33,691 bases of DNA, taken from Pirellula staleyi DSM 6068. Lineage in GTDB: Bacteria; Planctomycetota; Planctomycetia; Pirellulales; Pirellulaceae. Position numbers and translations under genes: made by a program. Within the stretch, counting starts at the first letter, position 1. Each line of letters starts with the position of its first letter. Shown piece after piece: positions 15,441 through 25,142 of this stretch. The stretch is taken from the NCBI GenBank assembly GCA_945900945.1, contig CAMDKL010000059.1, positions 1 through 33,691 on the forward strand. Reading direction: 5' to 3'. The notes under the pieces were generated by a model. It was given only the letters and a program-made list of their open reading frames with translations. It searched no databases and was not told the origin of the DNA.

Positions 15441-16604
15441 CTACGAGACGGCCATGATCTGCTGCGCGAGCCGGATTCCTGTCGCCTGCATGAAGTCGGA
15501 TGGGATTCGCGGACCGTTGGACAAATAGCTGATTGGCAACGAGCTACTTTGCAAACACGAAAAAAACTCGCCCAAACCACCCGATTCATCTAGTCGCGTG
15601 AGTATCATTCTATTGGGATTGAGTCGTTCGAAGCCTTGCTCATATCGGAGAAACGATCGAACGTTGCAAGTGCTTGGAATCACTAAATGCGTTTCTTTGG
15701 GTTCGGTTGCGATCAAAAGCGCGTTCACCCGATCCATCGATTCGGTATCGCCGGGCGAGCATCCACATGTATCAATCAGAACAAAGCGGCAACCGACGAA
15801 GCCCTCCCTACACAAAGGCAACTGTTCGACGGAATCCACAAAATCAAAATGCCAGCCAAATACTTCGGCGCAATTTTGCAATAGGTGGTTTGACCCTAAT
15901 CGCACCGAATCTAAGGAAAGCACTCCGACGGAATATCCGCATTGCATCGAAAGGTTGGCAGCGAGTTTCGCGAGCGTCGTTGTTTTTCCAACGCCAGATG
16001 GGCCTACCAATGCGATAACCTGTTGTCGTGAATCATCCATTTCGAACGGCGGTGCGACATGAACGAAATCGCGAATCAAGTTTTGAAGTTCGGAGCGAAG
16101 CGTCCAAACATCTTGCATTATTGCGGGATCATTGGAATAACGGATGGCCTCCATCCATTGACAGGCAATGCTCGGGGCGATTCCTGCATCGATCAGTTCT
16201 TGATGAACCTGTTTAATCACGCGCTCTGGGCCATCGAACTCAATCGCCGCTGCTCTACATTCATTGCAATCTGGATCACTGCAATCTGGATCACCCATGT
16301 CTGCAATTCGGTAGCCTTGGTCAGGTTCTTCCGTAGAGGTTGCCTGGAATTTTTCTGGCTCTGAATTTTGATTTGGTTCAGTGTGCCTTATGAAATCCCA
16401 TGGGTTCTGGTCGACGTCGCTGGGATGGAGCTCTTTTGTTGTGTTGCTAGCAGTCACTTCGATTCGAGAGAGTCCGAAGATTCCGTATCGCGCAGCCTTG
16501 GTTTCTAAAATCGAAGCGTCCGGACCAAATTCAGTCCTGATCTGCTGAAAGGCATCCTGAAGCGTTCTTGAGCGAAAGGTTTTAATACGAATGGGAGAGT
16601 TCAT
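15441..16604 (-). CDS. flhF: Flagellar SRP-like GTPase FlhF (divergent)
   Basis: FlhF-family protein of 387 residues, normally the GTPase that sets flagellar position and number at the membrane. The N-terminal IRIKTFRSRTLQDAFQQIRT and FGPDASILETK stretch matches FlhF. The NG domain has the P-loop GPSGVGKTTTLAKLA (from about 201), LDSVRLGSNHLLQNCAEVFG in place of the usual DTYRIGA-EQL motif, DTCGCSPGD in place of DTAG-R-D, and TRLDES in place of TKLDE. The linker holds a Cys cluster (C108, C113, C116) created by a 15-bp duplication. It starts 18 bases after the flhA stop. flhG does not follow. Confidence 0.88.
   Translation of the reverse strand: MNSPIRIKTFRSRTLQDAFQQIRTEFGPDASILETKAARYGIFGLSRIEVTASNTTKELHPSDVDQNPWDFIRHTEPNQNSEPEKFQATSTEEPDQGYRIADMGDPDCSDPDCNECRAAAIEFDGPERVIKQVHQELIDAGIAPSIACQWMEAIRYSNDPAIMQDVWTLRSELQNLIRDFVHVAPPFEMDDSRQQVIALVGPSGVGKTTTLAKLAANLSMQCGYSVGVLSLDSVRLGSNHLLQNCAEVFGWHFDFVDSVEQLPLCREGFVGCRFVLIDTCGCSPGDTESMDRVNALLIATEPKETHLVIPSTCNVRSFLRYEQGFERLNPNRMILTRLDESGGLGEFFSCLQSSSLPISYLSNGPRIPSDFMQATGIRLAQQIMAVS
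16265..16294. repeat. 15-bp tandem duplication within flhF
   Basis: Two adjacent copies of tgcaatctggatcac (16265-16279 and 16280-16294, plus strand). On the coding strand they give Asp-Pro-Asp-Cys-Ser followed by Asp-Pro-Asp-Cys, doubling a Cys-containing acidic motif in the linker before the NG domain. Identical copies and retained frame suggest a recent duplication. Confidence 0.9.
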
Positions 16605-16622
16605 TTTTTAGGCGATTTTACC

Positions 16623-18701
16623 TTAATGGTCACTGACCATAGCAATGGATTCGACACTCGTATCTCTTGATATTTCGTTGTAACTGAGAACACGGAGGTC
16701 CGGCAATGCCTCATGTGTTATCTGTCGAAGCGGTACTCGAATTTTTGGACTGACGACAACACATCTCGGTTTTCCAATCTGGTCTAGTTTCTTGAGTTGA
16801 TCGGCAATTCGATTGCATGTTTTGGAAATCGCGTCGGGCGACATGCGGATGAAGATGCCACGGTCGGTCTGTTCGGTACCGGCTGCGATGCGATCCTCCA
16901 TCGCCGGGTCGAGAGTTATCACTCGCAACACACCAGAACTATCGCGATACCGGTGCGATATCGTTCTGGCCAATCGATGGCGAACGTATTCGGTTAACCA
17001 AATCGGGTCTTTGATCCTATGTGCGTAGTCGCCGAGCGTTTCGAGAATGATGCTAAGCTGCCGAATGGGAATATCTTCACGAAGTAGGTTTTGAAGAACT
17101 TGCTGAACCTCTGCAAGTTTCATTTGCCCCGGTATCAACTCATCGACAACGGTCGAGGATGACTTCTTGAGTTGATCAATAAGCTGTTTCGTGACTTCGC
17201 GAGTCAGCAGTTCATCCGCATGCTTCCTGGCCGTTTCTTGGACATGCGTTGCCAGGACTGCACCGCACTCGACAACTTGGTAGCCGTAGATTTCGGCCTG
17301 CTGACGGTTTCTCGGATCGATCCAAACGGCTCGTTTACCAAACGCCGGATCGGTTGTCTCGTCTCCCGGGATGGAGCCCTTGGTGAGGCCCGTGTCGATC
17401 GCTAGTAATCGATCAGGTCGAAGAGTTCCTGTTGCGATTCGATTTCCCGCCATTTCAAGTTCATAGGTATACTCAGGCAAACTCATTCGATCCTTGATCC
17501 GGACCATGGGCAGCAGCACGCCCATCTCCGTTGCAAGTGTGGCTCGCACGGTCGAGATACGTTTCATGAGGTCGCCGCCACGATTTGGATCTGCCAACAC
17601 GATCAGTTGGGCGCCCAGTTCCAGACGCAACGGGTCTACTTCTAAGTAGTCTTCGACTTTCTTCTCGGACGGAGCTTTCTTGGCATGGTCATCGTCTTGG
17701 GCCTTCTTCTGGACCCATTGTGCGTCTTGTTTTTTCTGTCGTTGCATTATCAGTGCCAATCCAATGCACCCGCCCCCCATGGTTACCATCGGGATAGCAG
17801 GAAGCTGGGTAAAAGTCATCAGGAGCAAGAAGACTCCAGAGATAATCAACGCTTGGGGACGCGAAAAGATCTGACGCAAAAACTCGCCAGAGAAATCCGA
17901 TTTTTGTGTACTTCGGGTTGTTAACAATGCGGCCGCCAACGAAATCAAAAACGCTGGCACTTGGCTGGCCAGTCCGTCACCGATGGTAAGCTTTGTATAG
18001 ACGTTAGCCGCTTGCGTCAGCGTCATGCCCGAGTACATGTAACCCATGTATAGCCCGCCAACAATGTTGAGCAGGGTGATCGCGATACCCGCGATTGCGT
18101 CTCCGCGTACAAACTTACTAGCACCGTCCATCGAACCATAAAAATCTGCTTGCTTCGTGATTTCCTCTCGGCGGCGTTGTGCTTCTTTTTCGTCGATTGC
18201 ACCAGCGCTCAAGTCGGCGTCAATGGCCATCTGACGTCCTGGCATACCGTCCAATGCAAATCGTGCGGCAACCTCTCCAATTCGCGAAGCACCCTTCGTA
18301 ATAACGATGAAATTGATCAAAAAGATGATAATGAACAGGACGATCCCAACCTCGAGGGAGTCACCGGACACGAACTCTCCGAAGGCTTGAATGACGTGCC
18401 CAGCAGCGTCGATTCCCTCCGAGCCTGTCCGCGTCAAGATCAATCGCGTCGTGGCTAAGTTCAGCACCAGCCGCGACAGAGTCGTGGCAACCAGCATCGC
18501 CGGAAAAATATTGAATTCAAGCGGAGATTCGATGTAAATTGTCGTCAAGAGGATGACGACGGCAATTGCGATATTCGCGGAAAGCAACACATCGAGCAAG
18601 GCCGGGGGGAGCGGAACCAGAATTACCACGAGACAGCCGATGATCCCAATCGGAACAATTGCATGCCGGTGTCGCAGAAATAATTTCGTCCAAAAATCCA
18701 T
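16623..18701 (-). CDS. flhA: Flagellar export gate protein FlhA
   Basis: FlhA/FHIPEP family, 692 residues, the large inner-membrane export gate of the flagellar type III apparatus. The N-terminal half has about eight membrane segments starting at AIVPIGIIGCLVVILVPLPP. The FHIPEP signature is clear: VITKGASRIGEVAARFALDG, then MPGRQMAIDADLSAGAIDE and a charged RRREE run. GDGLASQVPAFLISLAAALL precedes the last membrane segments. The cytoplasmic half (from about 330) carries LEVDPLRLELGAQLI, PGDETTDPAFG and RDSSGVLRVITLDP, matching the FlhA-C domain. A short Lys-rich linker separates the halves. It precedes flhF by 18 bases and is the first gene of its transcription direction. Confidence 0.95.
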   Translation of the reverse strand: MDFWTKLFLRHRHAIVPIGIIGCLVVILVPLPPALLDVLLSANIAIAVVILLTTIYIESPLEFNIFPAMLVATTLSRLVLNLATTRLILTRTGSEGIDAAGHVIQAFGEFVSGDSLEVGIVLFIIIFLINFIVITKGASRIGEVAARFALDGMPGRQMAIDADLSAGAIDEKEAQRRREEITKQADFYGSMDGASKFVRGDAIAGIAITLLNIVGGLYMGYMYSGMTLTQAANVYTKLTIGDGLASQVPAFLISLAAALLTTRSTQKSDFSGEFLRQIFSRPQALIISGVFLLLMTFTQLPAIPMVTMGGGCIGLALIMQRQKKQDAQWVQKKAQDDDHAKKAPSEKKVEDYLEVDPLRLELGAQLIVLADPNRGGDLMKRISTVRATLATEMGVLLPMVRIKDRMSLPEYTYELEMAGNRIATGTLRPDRLLAIDTGLTKGSIPGDETTDPAFGKRAVWIDPRNRQQAEIYGYQVVECGAVLATHVQETARKHADELLTREVTKQLIDQLKKSSSTVVDELIPGQMKLAEVQQVLQNLLREDIPIRQLSIILETLGDYAHRIKDPIWLTEYVRHRLARTISHRYRDSSGVLRVITLDPAMEDRIAAGTEQTDRGIFIRMSPDAISKTCNRIADQLKKLDQIGKPRCVVVSPKIRVPLRQITHEALPDLRVLSYNEISRDTSVESIAMVSDH

Positions 18702-18745
18702 CCAGGGTTTTCCCGCAGCGAGAACTTTAGTAAATCCGACAAGTA

Positions 18746-18795
18746 TTCGGAAAACTAACTAGGTTTCCTGGCTGATGTCTATATCGTTTTCCGAA
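18746..18795. promoter_or_regulatory. Inverted repeat in the flhA/sulfotransferase divergent gap
   Basis: Perfect 10-bp arms ttcggaaaac (18746-18755) and gttttccgaa (18786-18795) with a 30-base spacer, 45 bp upstream of flhA and about 95 bp upstream of the sulfotransferase. Being between divergent starts, it is not a terminator for either gene. It could be an operator bound by a dimer at two half-sites, or the stem of a leader structure. No regulator is identified. Confidence 0.5.
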
Positions 18796-18890
18796 AGCGG
18801 ACGATAATGTTTGGGAACAAGTGCCCAAAAACGGATTTGGATTTTGCACTATTCAATCGATAGCATTAGCTTTAACGACAAATTCGGCGA

Positions 18891-20015
18891 ATGGCCTCTA
18901 ACGAATCGCCTCAATCCATCAAGTACTCACTCCACTCGCCTAGGTTTTGGCACGGAATGCCCTCACGAGTTTGGCTGCCCCTACTCTACAAAAATTCCTT
19001 TCGGGTCTCCCTATCACGGTTGCACCTCGCGGCGGGCGTGACTGCATTCATGCCACTTTCCGATCTGATTGGATTTGCTCAGCATTGCATCTACGGTCGC
19101 CAAATTGAAGCGACGAAACTCGCTGGCCCTCCTTTATTTATCCTTGGGCATTGGCGGAGCGGTACCACTCTGCTGCATGAGCTTCTTGGCTTGGATGATC
19201 GGTATGCTTCCCCCACGACTTTCCAGTGTTTTGGACCGACACAATTCTTACTGACCGAGTCTCTCGTTTCCAAGTACGGCAATTGGCTAATTCCGAATCG
19301 ACGGCCAATGGACAACATGAAGGCTGGCTGGGCTTTGCCGCAAGAAGACGAATTTGCGCTCATGAACCTTGGAGCTCCGACTCCGTATCTTCGACTCGTT
19401 TTTCCATGCCAAGACTACCCGTTCCAAGGTACTCTTGCGTCGGATGGTTTTAGTGCCCTGGAATTGAAACGATGGAAATACCTGTTTGATTGGTTTCTAA
19501 AAGCGGTCACGTTCAAAACCAAAAAACCGCTGCTACTGAAAAGCCCGCCTCACACGGGGCGTCTGGGGATCCTCAAATCGATGTATCCGGACGCTAAGTT
19601 CGTGCACATCGTGCGAGATCCACGAAAACTATTCCCATCGACCATGAAATTGTGGAAGTCATTGGATCAGGTTCAATCCCTTCAGGTCGGTGAGTATCAA
19701 TTGAAGCTGAAAGAATTTGTCTTCCAGTCTCTAAAAACCATGTACGATTCATTTGAAAAAGAGCGAGTTGGACTTACCGAGAAACAACTTATTGATGTTC
19801 ATTACGAAGACTTAGTTAAAGACCCGGTGTCTGTTTGCAGGAATATCTACAGCCAACTTGAGTTGACGGGATTTGAAAAGATTGAGCCGTTGCTTCAAAA
19901 TCGAATACGTCAGGAAAAGGAATACAAGACCAATCGCTTTGGCTCTGATCCCGAGGAAGACGCAGAAATCATGACCGTATGGCATAAGTATGCGACCAAG
20001 TACGGATATGCGTAA
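18891..20015 (+). CDS. Sulfotransferase family protein (PAPS-dependent)
   Basis: Protein of 374 residues in the P-loop sulfotransferase superfamily (Sulfotransfer_3 type), which transfers sulfate from PAPS to an unknown acceptor. The 5'-phosphosulfate loop is FILGHWRSGTTLLHELLG (about 83-100), and the 3'-phosphate loop is FVHIVRDPRKLFPSTMKLWK (Arg241, Ser249). KPLLLKSPPHTGRL precedes it, a usual feature of this subfamily. LIDVHYEDLVKDP and a C-terminal YKTNRF also fit. There is no signal peptide, so it is probably cytoplasmic. Sulfatases and sulfotransferases are abundant in planctomycetes, where sulfated polysaccharides are common substrates. It overlaps hrpB at its 3' end. Confidence 0.92.
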   Translation: MASNESPQSIKYSLHSPRFWHGMPSRVWLPLLYKNSFRVSLSRLHLAAGVTAFMPLSDLIGFAQHCIYGRQIEATKLAGPPLFILGHWRSGTTLLHELLGLDDRYASPTTFQCFGPTQFLLTESLVSKYGNWLIPNRRPMDNMKAGWALPQEDEFALMNLGAPTPYLRLVFPCQDYPFQGTLASDGFSALELKRWKYLFDWFLKAVTFKTKKPLLLKSPPHTGRLGILKSMYPDAKFVHIVRDPRKLFPSTMKLWKSLDQVQSLQVGEYQLKLKEFVFQSLKTMYDSFEKERVGLTEKQLIDVHYEDLVKDPVSVCRNIYSQLELTGFEKIEPLLQNRIRQEKEYKTNRFGSDPEEDAEIMTVWHKYATKYGYA

Positions 20016-22584
20016 GCCGTTACCGATCGACTCCCACGTGTCGTCCCTATGCGAATATGTTCGAACCAGTCCGATTACGATCGTTGAAGCGCCACCTGGC
20101 TCAGGCAAAACGACTCGTGTTGCACCGGCACTCATGGACATGCCGTTTACCGCAGGGAAAAAAATCTATTTACTACAACCGAGACGCATCGCGGCGAAAT
20201 CGGTAGGCGAGCGAATCGCTTGGGAGCAGGATAGCCGTATCGGCGAGCGCATTGGCTATCAAGTGCGTTTCGATTCCCAGGTTTCTCGAGAAACACAGCT
20301 TATCGTCGCGACGGAAGGAGTGTTGCTTCGACGATTGCAGGACGACGTTGCCCTTTCCGACACCAACATTGTTTTGCTGGATGAGTTTCACGAACGGTCC
20401 CTCGATTCGGATTTGTTATTGGGGATGCTGCGTCGCGTCCAGCAGGCCTTGCGCGATGACTTGAAGATCGTAATCATGTCCGCCACTCTCGATTCTGGCC
20501 TGATCCAATCGCAACTCGGCAACGCTCCGATCGTCCGCGTCGATTCACCCAGTTTCCCGGTTTCGATCCGCTATTGCTCTTCAAAACCGAATGACAGCAT
20601 CGAGGATTGGATGGTCGATACTATTCGTGATGTCGCCGACAATAATGATGGAGATATACTGGCTTTCTTGCCCGGTGTGGGCGAGATACAACGATGCTCC
20701 GATTCACTTCTGCAAACACGACTGGGCCGCGATTGCGAAGTGGTACAACTCTTTGGCTCCATGCAACTCGACGAACAAGCGAGAGCCATTGAACCAGGCA
20801 GTGTTCGCAGGATCATTCTTGCTACCAATGTTGCCGAGACTTCCTTGACGATTGAGGGGATTCGAATTGTTGTCGACAGCGGATTGGCTCGCGTCATGCG
20901 ATTTTCATCCGATGTTGGATTGGATCGCCTCTCGCTTGAAAATATTAGTCAAGCGTCCGCGACGCAGCGTGCAGGTCGCGCGGGCCGTGTTGCACCCGGT
21001 ATTTGCTGTCGACTGTGGACGGAGGCTTCCGAACGCGCCCGAGCTGCTTTTTTAGAGCCTGAGATTCGGCGGGTAGACATCGTTTCAGCGATACTTCAGT
21101 TGTACGCTTGGGGAGAGGGCGAAAGCGATGATTTCCCTTGGCTGGAAAAGCCAAGACCAGAGTCCGTATCCAGGGCTCGAGGCCTTCTTGAACAACTAGG
21201 TGCGATCCATCAAGGCAAGATTACTGAGATCGGCCGGGCCATGTCGCGACTGCCTGCCCACCCTAGGCTTGCTCGCATCGTGATCGCGGGATTCGAATCG
21301 GGTTGTTTCGAGCGAACGTGCTTGTTGTGCGCTTTGCTTTCGGAGCGAGATCCGTTCGATAGACGCGAACAACGATTCGCCTCCCATCAAAACCGGTCGA
21401 TGCAAACACGAGCAACCAAAAGATGGGATAGCGATTGTGTCGAGCGGCTTGTTGCTATCGAGGAGTTTTTGGATCGACGCACCAGCGATACGCCATTCGG
21501 AACGCTTCATCGCAACGGTGTTCGATCGATCGTCAACGCTGCTCAACAACTTCAGGAACAGTGCATCAACACCCTCAAGGGGTCGCGCATCCTACGCGAA
21601 CGACAACGCGTGGACCAGCCCGACGCGGTCATGCAAGCCATGTTATCGGGTTATCCAGATCGGCTGGCAAAACGCCGAGTCGTCGGCAAGCCACAAGGAT
21701 TGATGGTCGGTGGCAAGGGTGTCGCCATTTCACCCCAAAGCGGCGTGACTGAAGCTGAATTGTTTTTGTGCATCGATATCGATGCGGGTGCGGGTGCGGG
21801 TGATGCAGTCGTCAGACAAGCGAGTCGAATCGATTTGGATTGGTTGCCAAAGGATCAGATGATTACGCAAGATGAACTCTTTTTCCATCCAAGCCAAAAG
21901 CAGGTTGTAGCGAGACGGCAAGTAAAATGGCTTGATCTTGTACTCAATGAAACGCCAACCGCAATTTCAGACGCTGACCAATGCGCCGCAATCCTATGGC
22001 GAGCAGCAATCAAAAATTGGGACCAAGCGTTTCCGGTTGACGACGACCGAGTTCAAGGGCTGGTCGATCGCGTCAACTGCCTTCGCATGTGGCTACCCAA
22101 TTTAGAATTACCAGAATTGGGAGCGACGTTTATCCAAGACATTGCCAAAGATCTCTGCCAGAATCGTCGTTCCCTGAGTGAACTACGTGCGGCACCCTGG
22201 ATCGACTGGATTCAATCGCGATTCAGCAGTAGTCAATGGCAAGCGATCGAGAAAGAGGCTCCAGCAAAAGTTCAAGTTCCAAGTGGCAGCTGGATCAAGA
22301 TTCAATACGCGCTTGGCAAGCCACCAACGATCGCGGTAAGAATTCAGGAGGTATTCTCCATGAAAGCAACTCCTCGAATTGCAATGGGGAGAGTGCCGAT
22401 CCTACTGCATCTTCTTTCGCCAAACATGCGACCGCAACAAATTACTGACGACCTCGCCTCCTTTTGGACCAACGGCTACCCGATCGTGAAAAAGGAACTG
22501 AAGCGACGGTACCCCAAGCATGCATGGCCCGACGATCCAACGACCGCAATACCACAGCGGACTGCAGAACGAAAAAAAACGTAA
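20008..22584 (+). CDS. hrpB: ATP-dependent helicase HrpB
   Basis: DEAH-family helicase, 858 residues, of the HrpB type. Motif I is VEAPPGSGKTTRVAPAL, motif II is LLDEFHERSLDSDLLLGML (DEFH form), motif III is MSATLD, followed by FLPGVGEIQRC, then TNVAETSLTIEGIRIVVDSG and motif VI SQASATQRAGRAGRVAPG. The C-terminal half, with WLDLVLNETPTA and FSSSQWQAIEKEAPAKVQVP, matches the HrpB C-terminal domain. Two in-frame starts exist, 19990 and 20008. The later one gives MRKPLPID, closest to the family start, and overlaps the sulfotransferase stop by 8 bases. It has no clear Shine-Dalgarno, so re-initiation after the upstream stop is likely. Its cellular role is poorly defined in most bacteria. Confidence 0.92.
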   Translation: MRKPLPIDSHVSSLCEYVRTSPITIVEAPPGSGKTTRVAPALMDMPFTAGKKIYLLQPRRIAAKSVGERIAWEQDSRIGERIGYQVRFDSQVSRETQLIVATEGVLLRRLQDDVALSDTNIVLLDEFHERSLDSDLLLGMLRRVQQALRDDLKIVIMSATLDSGLIQSQLGNAPIVRVDSPSFPVSIRYCSSKPNDSIEDWMVDTIRDVADNNDGDILAFLPGVGEIQRCSDSLLQTRLGRDCEVVQLFGSMQLDEQARAIEPGSVRRIILATNVAETSLTIEGIRIVVDSGLARVMRFSSDVGLDRLSLENISQASATQRAGRAGRVAPGICCRLWTEASERARAAFLEPEIRRVDIVSAILQLYAWGEGESDDFPWLEKPRPESVSRARGLLEQLGAIHQGKITEIGRAMSRLPAHPRLARIVIAGFESGCFERTCLLCALLSERDPFDRREQRFASHQNRSMQTRATKRWDSDCVERLVAIEEFLDRRTSDTPFGTLHRNGVRSIVNAAQQLQEQCINTLKGSRILRERQRVDQPDAVMQAMLSGYPDRLAKRRVVGKPQGLMVGGKGVAISPQSGVTEAELFLCIDIDAGAGAGDAVVRQASRIDLDWLPKDQMITQDELFFHPSQKQVVARRQVKWLDLVLNETPTAISDADQCAAILWRAAIKNWDQAFPVDDDRVQGLVDRVNCLRMWLPNLELPELGATFIQDIAKDLCQNRRSLSELRAAPWIDWIQSRFSSSQWQAIEKEAPAKVQVPSGSWIKIQYALGKPPTIAVRIQEVFSMKATPRIAMGRVPILLHLLSPNMRPQQITDDLASFWTNGYPIVKKELKRRYPKHAWPDDPTTAIPQRTAERKKT

Positions 22585-22604
22585 ATCCACCCCAGGCCAT
22601 TCAA

Positions 22605-22634
22605 CTCGATCCCAAGCTAGAGCTTAGGATCGAG
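22605..22634. terminator. Bidirectional terminator hairpin between hrpB and thrC
   Basis: Inverted repeat ctcgatcccaagct / agcttaggatcgag (22605-22618 and 22621-22634, one mismatch) with a 2-base centre, lying between two convergent genes, 20 bases after the hrpB stop and 3 bases after the thrC stop. The T-runs are weak, so efficiency is uncertain. Confidence 0.65.
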
Positions 22635-22637
22635 GGT

Positions 22638-24068
22638 CTAAGAATACAACTGAATGGCTTTGACGATCGCTTCCATGTCGTTGGGGACGGCAATGGCTCG
22701 ATTGGCGTAGGAAGCTCGTGTAACACCACGGCTACCAAGCACTTCGTTAAATTTGTCTTGATCGGTCGTATGATAAGCAACGGTTGCGGTTGGATCTTTG
22801 AGTTGGTGCCCTGTTAGAATACAGACCACTCGGTCATCCATTCCAATGACACCTTGCTGTCGAAGCAACTTGGCACCCGCAACGCTTGCCGCACTCGCTG
22901 GTTCGCAACCGATTCCACCTGCACCGACCTGAGCTTTTGCATCTAGGATCTCCTGGTCGGAAACTTTGCGAACCACTCCGTCGCAAACATCAAGTGCACG
23001 CAAGCATTTTTTTAAATTGACGGGTCGGTTGATTTCAATTGCGCTTGCGATGGTGTCAGCCTTGTGCTTGGCTTTGTCCATTTCATCATAATACAGGCAA
23101 GCAATCTCCATTCTTGGCCGACCTCGGTTCCATCGGAGATTGCGTTGGTTGTAGACCACGTCGAGCGTATCGGCGCCTGCTGCATTGATCACCGCCAAGC
23201 GAGGTATGCGATCGATCAATCCCAATTCCTTGAGTTCCGTAAAGGCCTTGCCGAATGAGCTGCTATTACCAAGATTTCCACCGGGAACCACAATCCAATC
23301 GGGCACCTCCCACCGAAGCGACTCGAGCACACGGTACATGATCGACTTTTGACCTTCGAGCCGAAATGGATTGATACTGTTTACTAAATAGATTCCGAGT
23401 TCCTTGGAGACTTCTTTGACCCGGGCCATCGCATCATCAAAGTCCCCTGAAATCTGTACGGTCAGGGCACCGTATTCCAGTGCTTGAGAAAGTTTGCCAT
23501 AGGAAATCTTTCCAGAGCCGATAAAGATCACGGCTTTCATCAATTGCGTGACCGAGCAGTACATTGCAAGCGAAGCGCTCGTATTGCCCGTCGAGGCGCA
23601 TGCAGCCCTCTTAGCGCCCACCATGTTAGCGTGGGTAAAGGCAGCGCTCATGCCGTTGTCTTTGAACGACCCGGAGGGGTTCATGCCTTCGTACTGGAGA
23701 TACAACTGCCCTTGACGAATTCCTACATAACGCGCGACCGAATTGGCCTGTTGGAGCAGTGTCTGGCCTTCTCCGACGGTGATGACGCGTTCTGCAGGCG
23801 CGAACTGAAGCAATTCGTGGAATCGCCAAACTCCGCTAAAACGCAATGGCTCATGCCGTCGCGTCCACATCTGCTCGAAATCACTCATTCGATTCGGAAC
23901 CTTGATTCGATCCCAGTTGTAAACGATATCCAGGAGGTCGCCACATTTGTTGCAACTTGTCAGTGCTTCGTCGGTGCCATAGGTTAAACCGCAATCGACG
24001 TTGATGCATTTTTGGTATGCCAAGTCCGACTTGATGCTGGCCTGTGCTGGCGAGACTGCGATTGCCAT
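22638..24068 (-). CDS. thrC: Threonine synthase
   Basis: PLP-dependent threonine synthase, 476 residues, converting O-phosphohomoserine to threonine in the cytoplasm. The N-terminus has a small zinc-ribbon-like set of cysteines (C21, C26, C39, C42), seen in many bacterial ThrC of this class. The PLP lysine lies in [19 protein letters not shown] (Lys about 136). [16 protein letters not shown] and [18 protein letters not shown] are the substrate/phosphate-binding stretches, and [18 protein letters not shown] and [12 protein letters not shown] complete the fold. The 235-base gap to lspA (24069-24303) holds a 65-codon minus-strand frame without family resemblance, not called as a gene, and otherwise presumed promoter sequence. 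Confidence 0.95.
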   Translation of the reverse strand: MAIAVSPAQASIKSDLAYQKCINVDCGLTYGTDEALTSCNKCGDLLDIVYNWDRIKVPNRMSDFEQMWTRRHEPLRFSGVWRFHELLQFAPAERVITVGEGQTLLQQANSVARYVGIRQGQLYLQYEGMNPSGSFKDNGMSAAFTHANMVGAKRAACASTGNTSASLAMYCSVTQLMKAVIFIGSGKISYGKLSQALEYGALTVQISGDFDDAMARVKEVSKELGIYLVNSINPFRLEGQKSIMYRVLESLRWEVPDWIVVPGGNLGNSSSFGKAFTELKELGLIDRIPRLAVINAAGADTLDVVYNQRNLRWNRGRPRMEIACLYYDEMDKAKHKADTIASAIEINRPVNLKKCLRALDVCDGVVRKVSDQEILDAKAQVGAGGIGCEPASAASVAGAKLLRQQGVIGMDDRVVCILTGHQLKDPTATVAYHTTDQDKFNEVLGSRGVTRASYANRAIAVPNDMEAIVKAIQLYS

Positions 24069-24303
24069 AATGATTTGGGATGTCTATCGGTTCTTAGGAA
24101 TCAGCTCCAAGCTGCAACGCGAAATCGGCATTTTCGGTGTGCGAAACCCCTCATTCTCGGAATATCCGTCTTGATTGCTCATTGGATATTCTGCCCAGCT
24201 TGTGGTATCTGTATAGTCTACCCCGTAATCAGGCTTTTCGGAAATAACCATCGAAATTCCAATGAGACAATTTTCTACCACCCCTTCATTTTAATCGACT
24301 TTC

Positions 24304-24867
24304 ATGGACGAGCCTAACCGAACCGCAGAAGGAATTCGCACACCGATTCCAAAATTATATTATTTGATCTTTGGATTCTTAATGGTCGCAGGGGCCTCCT
24401 CAGATTTGCTTTCTAAGCAATGGGTCTTTCAGTGGCGAGGTCTTCCACAGCAAATGCCGCCTTGGTGGTTGATTGAGCCCTATGTTGGAATTGAGACCTC
24501 GGTCAATCAAGGAGCATTGTTCGGGATGGGGCAGGGACAAGGCTGGCTATTTGCAATCTTGTCTATAATCGCATTGGTCGGAATTTGCATCTGGCTGTTT
24601 GTTTTCAAAGCAGCCGAATCCCGATGGTTGCTAGTCGCAATGGGACTCGTAACTGGCGGAATAATTGGGAACCTCTACGATCGCCTTGCGATCCCGGATA
24701 TGCCAGGCGAATATCGAGGCGGGGTACGCGATTGGATCTTGTTTAAGTACCAAGACTACGTCTGGCCAAACTTCAACATCGCCGACTCGTTATTGGTGGT
24801 TGGGGCAGTCATGCTGGCTATCCATTCGCTATTTCTTAGCCCAACAGAACCGAAGAAATCCTCCTAG
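24304..24867 (+). CDS. lspA: Lipoprotein signal peptidase (signal peptidase II)
   Basis: Signal peptidase II, 187 residues, the inner-membrane aspartic protease that removes prolipoprotein signal peptides. Four membrane segments are visible (PKLYYLIFGFLMVAGASSDL, WLFAILSIIALVGICIWLFV, WLLVAMGLVTGGIIGNL, and DSLLVVGAVMLAIHSLFL). The catalytic motifs are GGIIGNLYDRL and VRDWILFKYQDYVWPNFNIADSLL, supplying the two aspartates. ETSVNQGALFGMG matches the conserved NxGxxFG region. The N-terminus is slightly longer than usual. A hairpin (24877-24893) follows the stop. Confidence 0.95.
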   Translation: MDEPNRTAEGIRTPIPKLYYLIFGFLMVAGASSDLLSKQWVFQWRGLPQQMPPWWLIEPYVGIETSVNQGALFGMGQGQGWLFAILSIIALVGICIWLFVFKAAESRWLLVAMGLVTGGIIGNLYDRLAIPDMPGEYRGGVRDWILFKYQDYVWPNFNIADSLLVVGAVMLAIHSLFLSPTEPKKSS

Positions 24868-24876
24868 TGCTAGAAC

Positions 24877-24893
24877 CCGGAAGTTCCTTCCGG
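24877..24893 (+). terminator. Short hairpin after lspA
   Basis: Perfect 7-bp stem ccggaag-ttc-cttccgg, 10 bases after the lspA stop. No poly-T follows, so it is a weak intrinsic terminator or a stabilising hairpin. The stretch to 25209 has no gene I can support. Confidence 0.4.
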
Positions 24894-25142
24894 TCTCTAA
24901 ACCGCCCAGGTTATCCAGTCTGTCGTGAAAAAATACCGATCCAAGGTTTGATGAGGATTCTAAACTCACACACCCATCCAAGAATGTCCGCACCGTTTGC
25001 TTTGATGAAATGACCAACCTTCAAGCGAATGAAAAGCGAGCGGCGACCAAACGCCCTACTCCTGGCCATTGTGGAAAAGAAGAATGCCAATAAGTAACAC
25101 TTGATTGGGTTCGTATCGCGGTTGCGAAATTCGAACGAAACG

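Noticed and set aside
24084-24281. Minus-strand 65-codon frame upstream of thrC
   Set aside because: No ribosome site, no family resemblance, and it lies in the expected promoter region.
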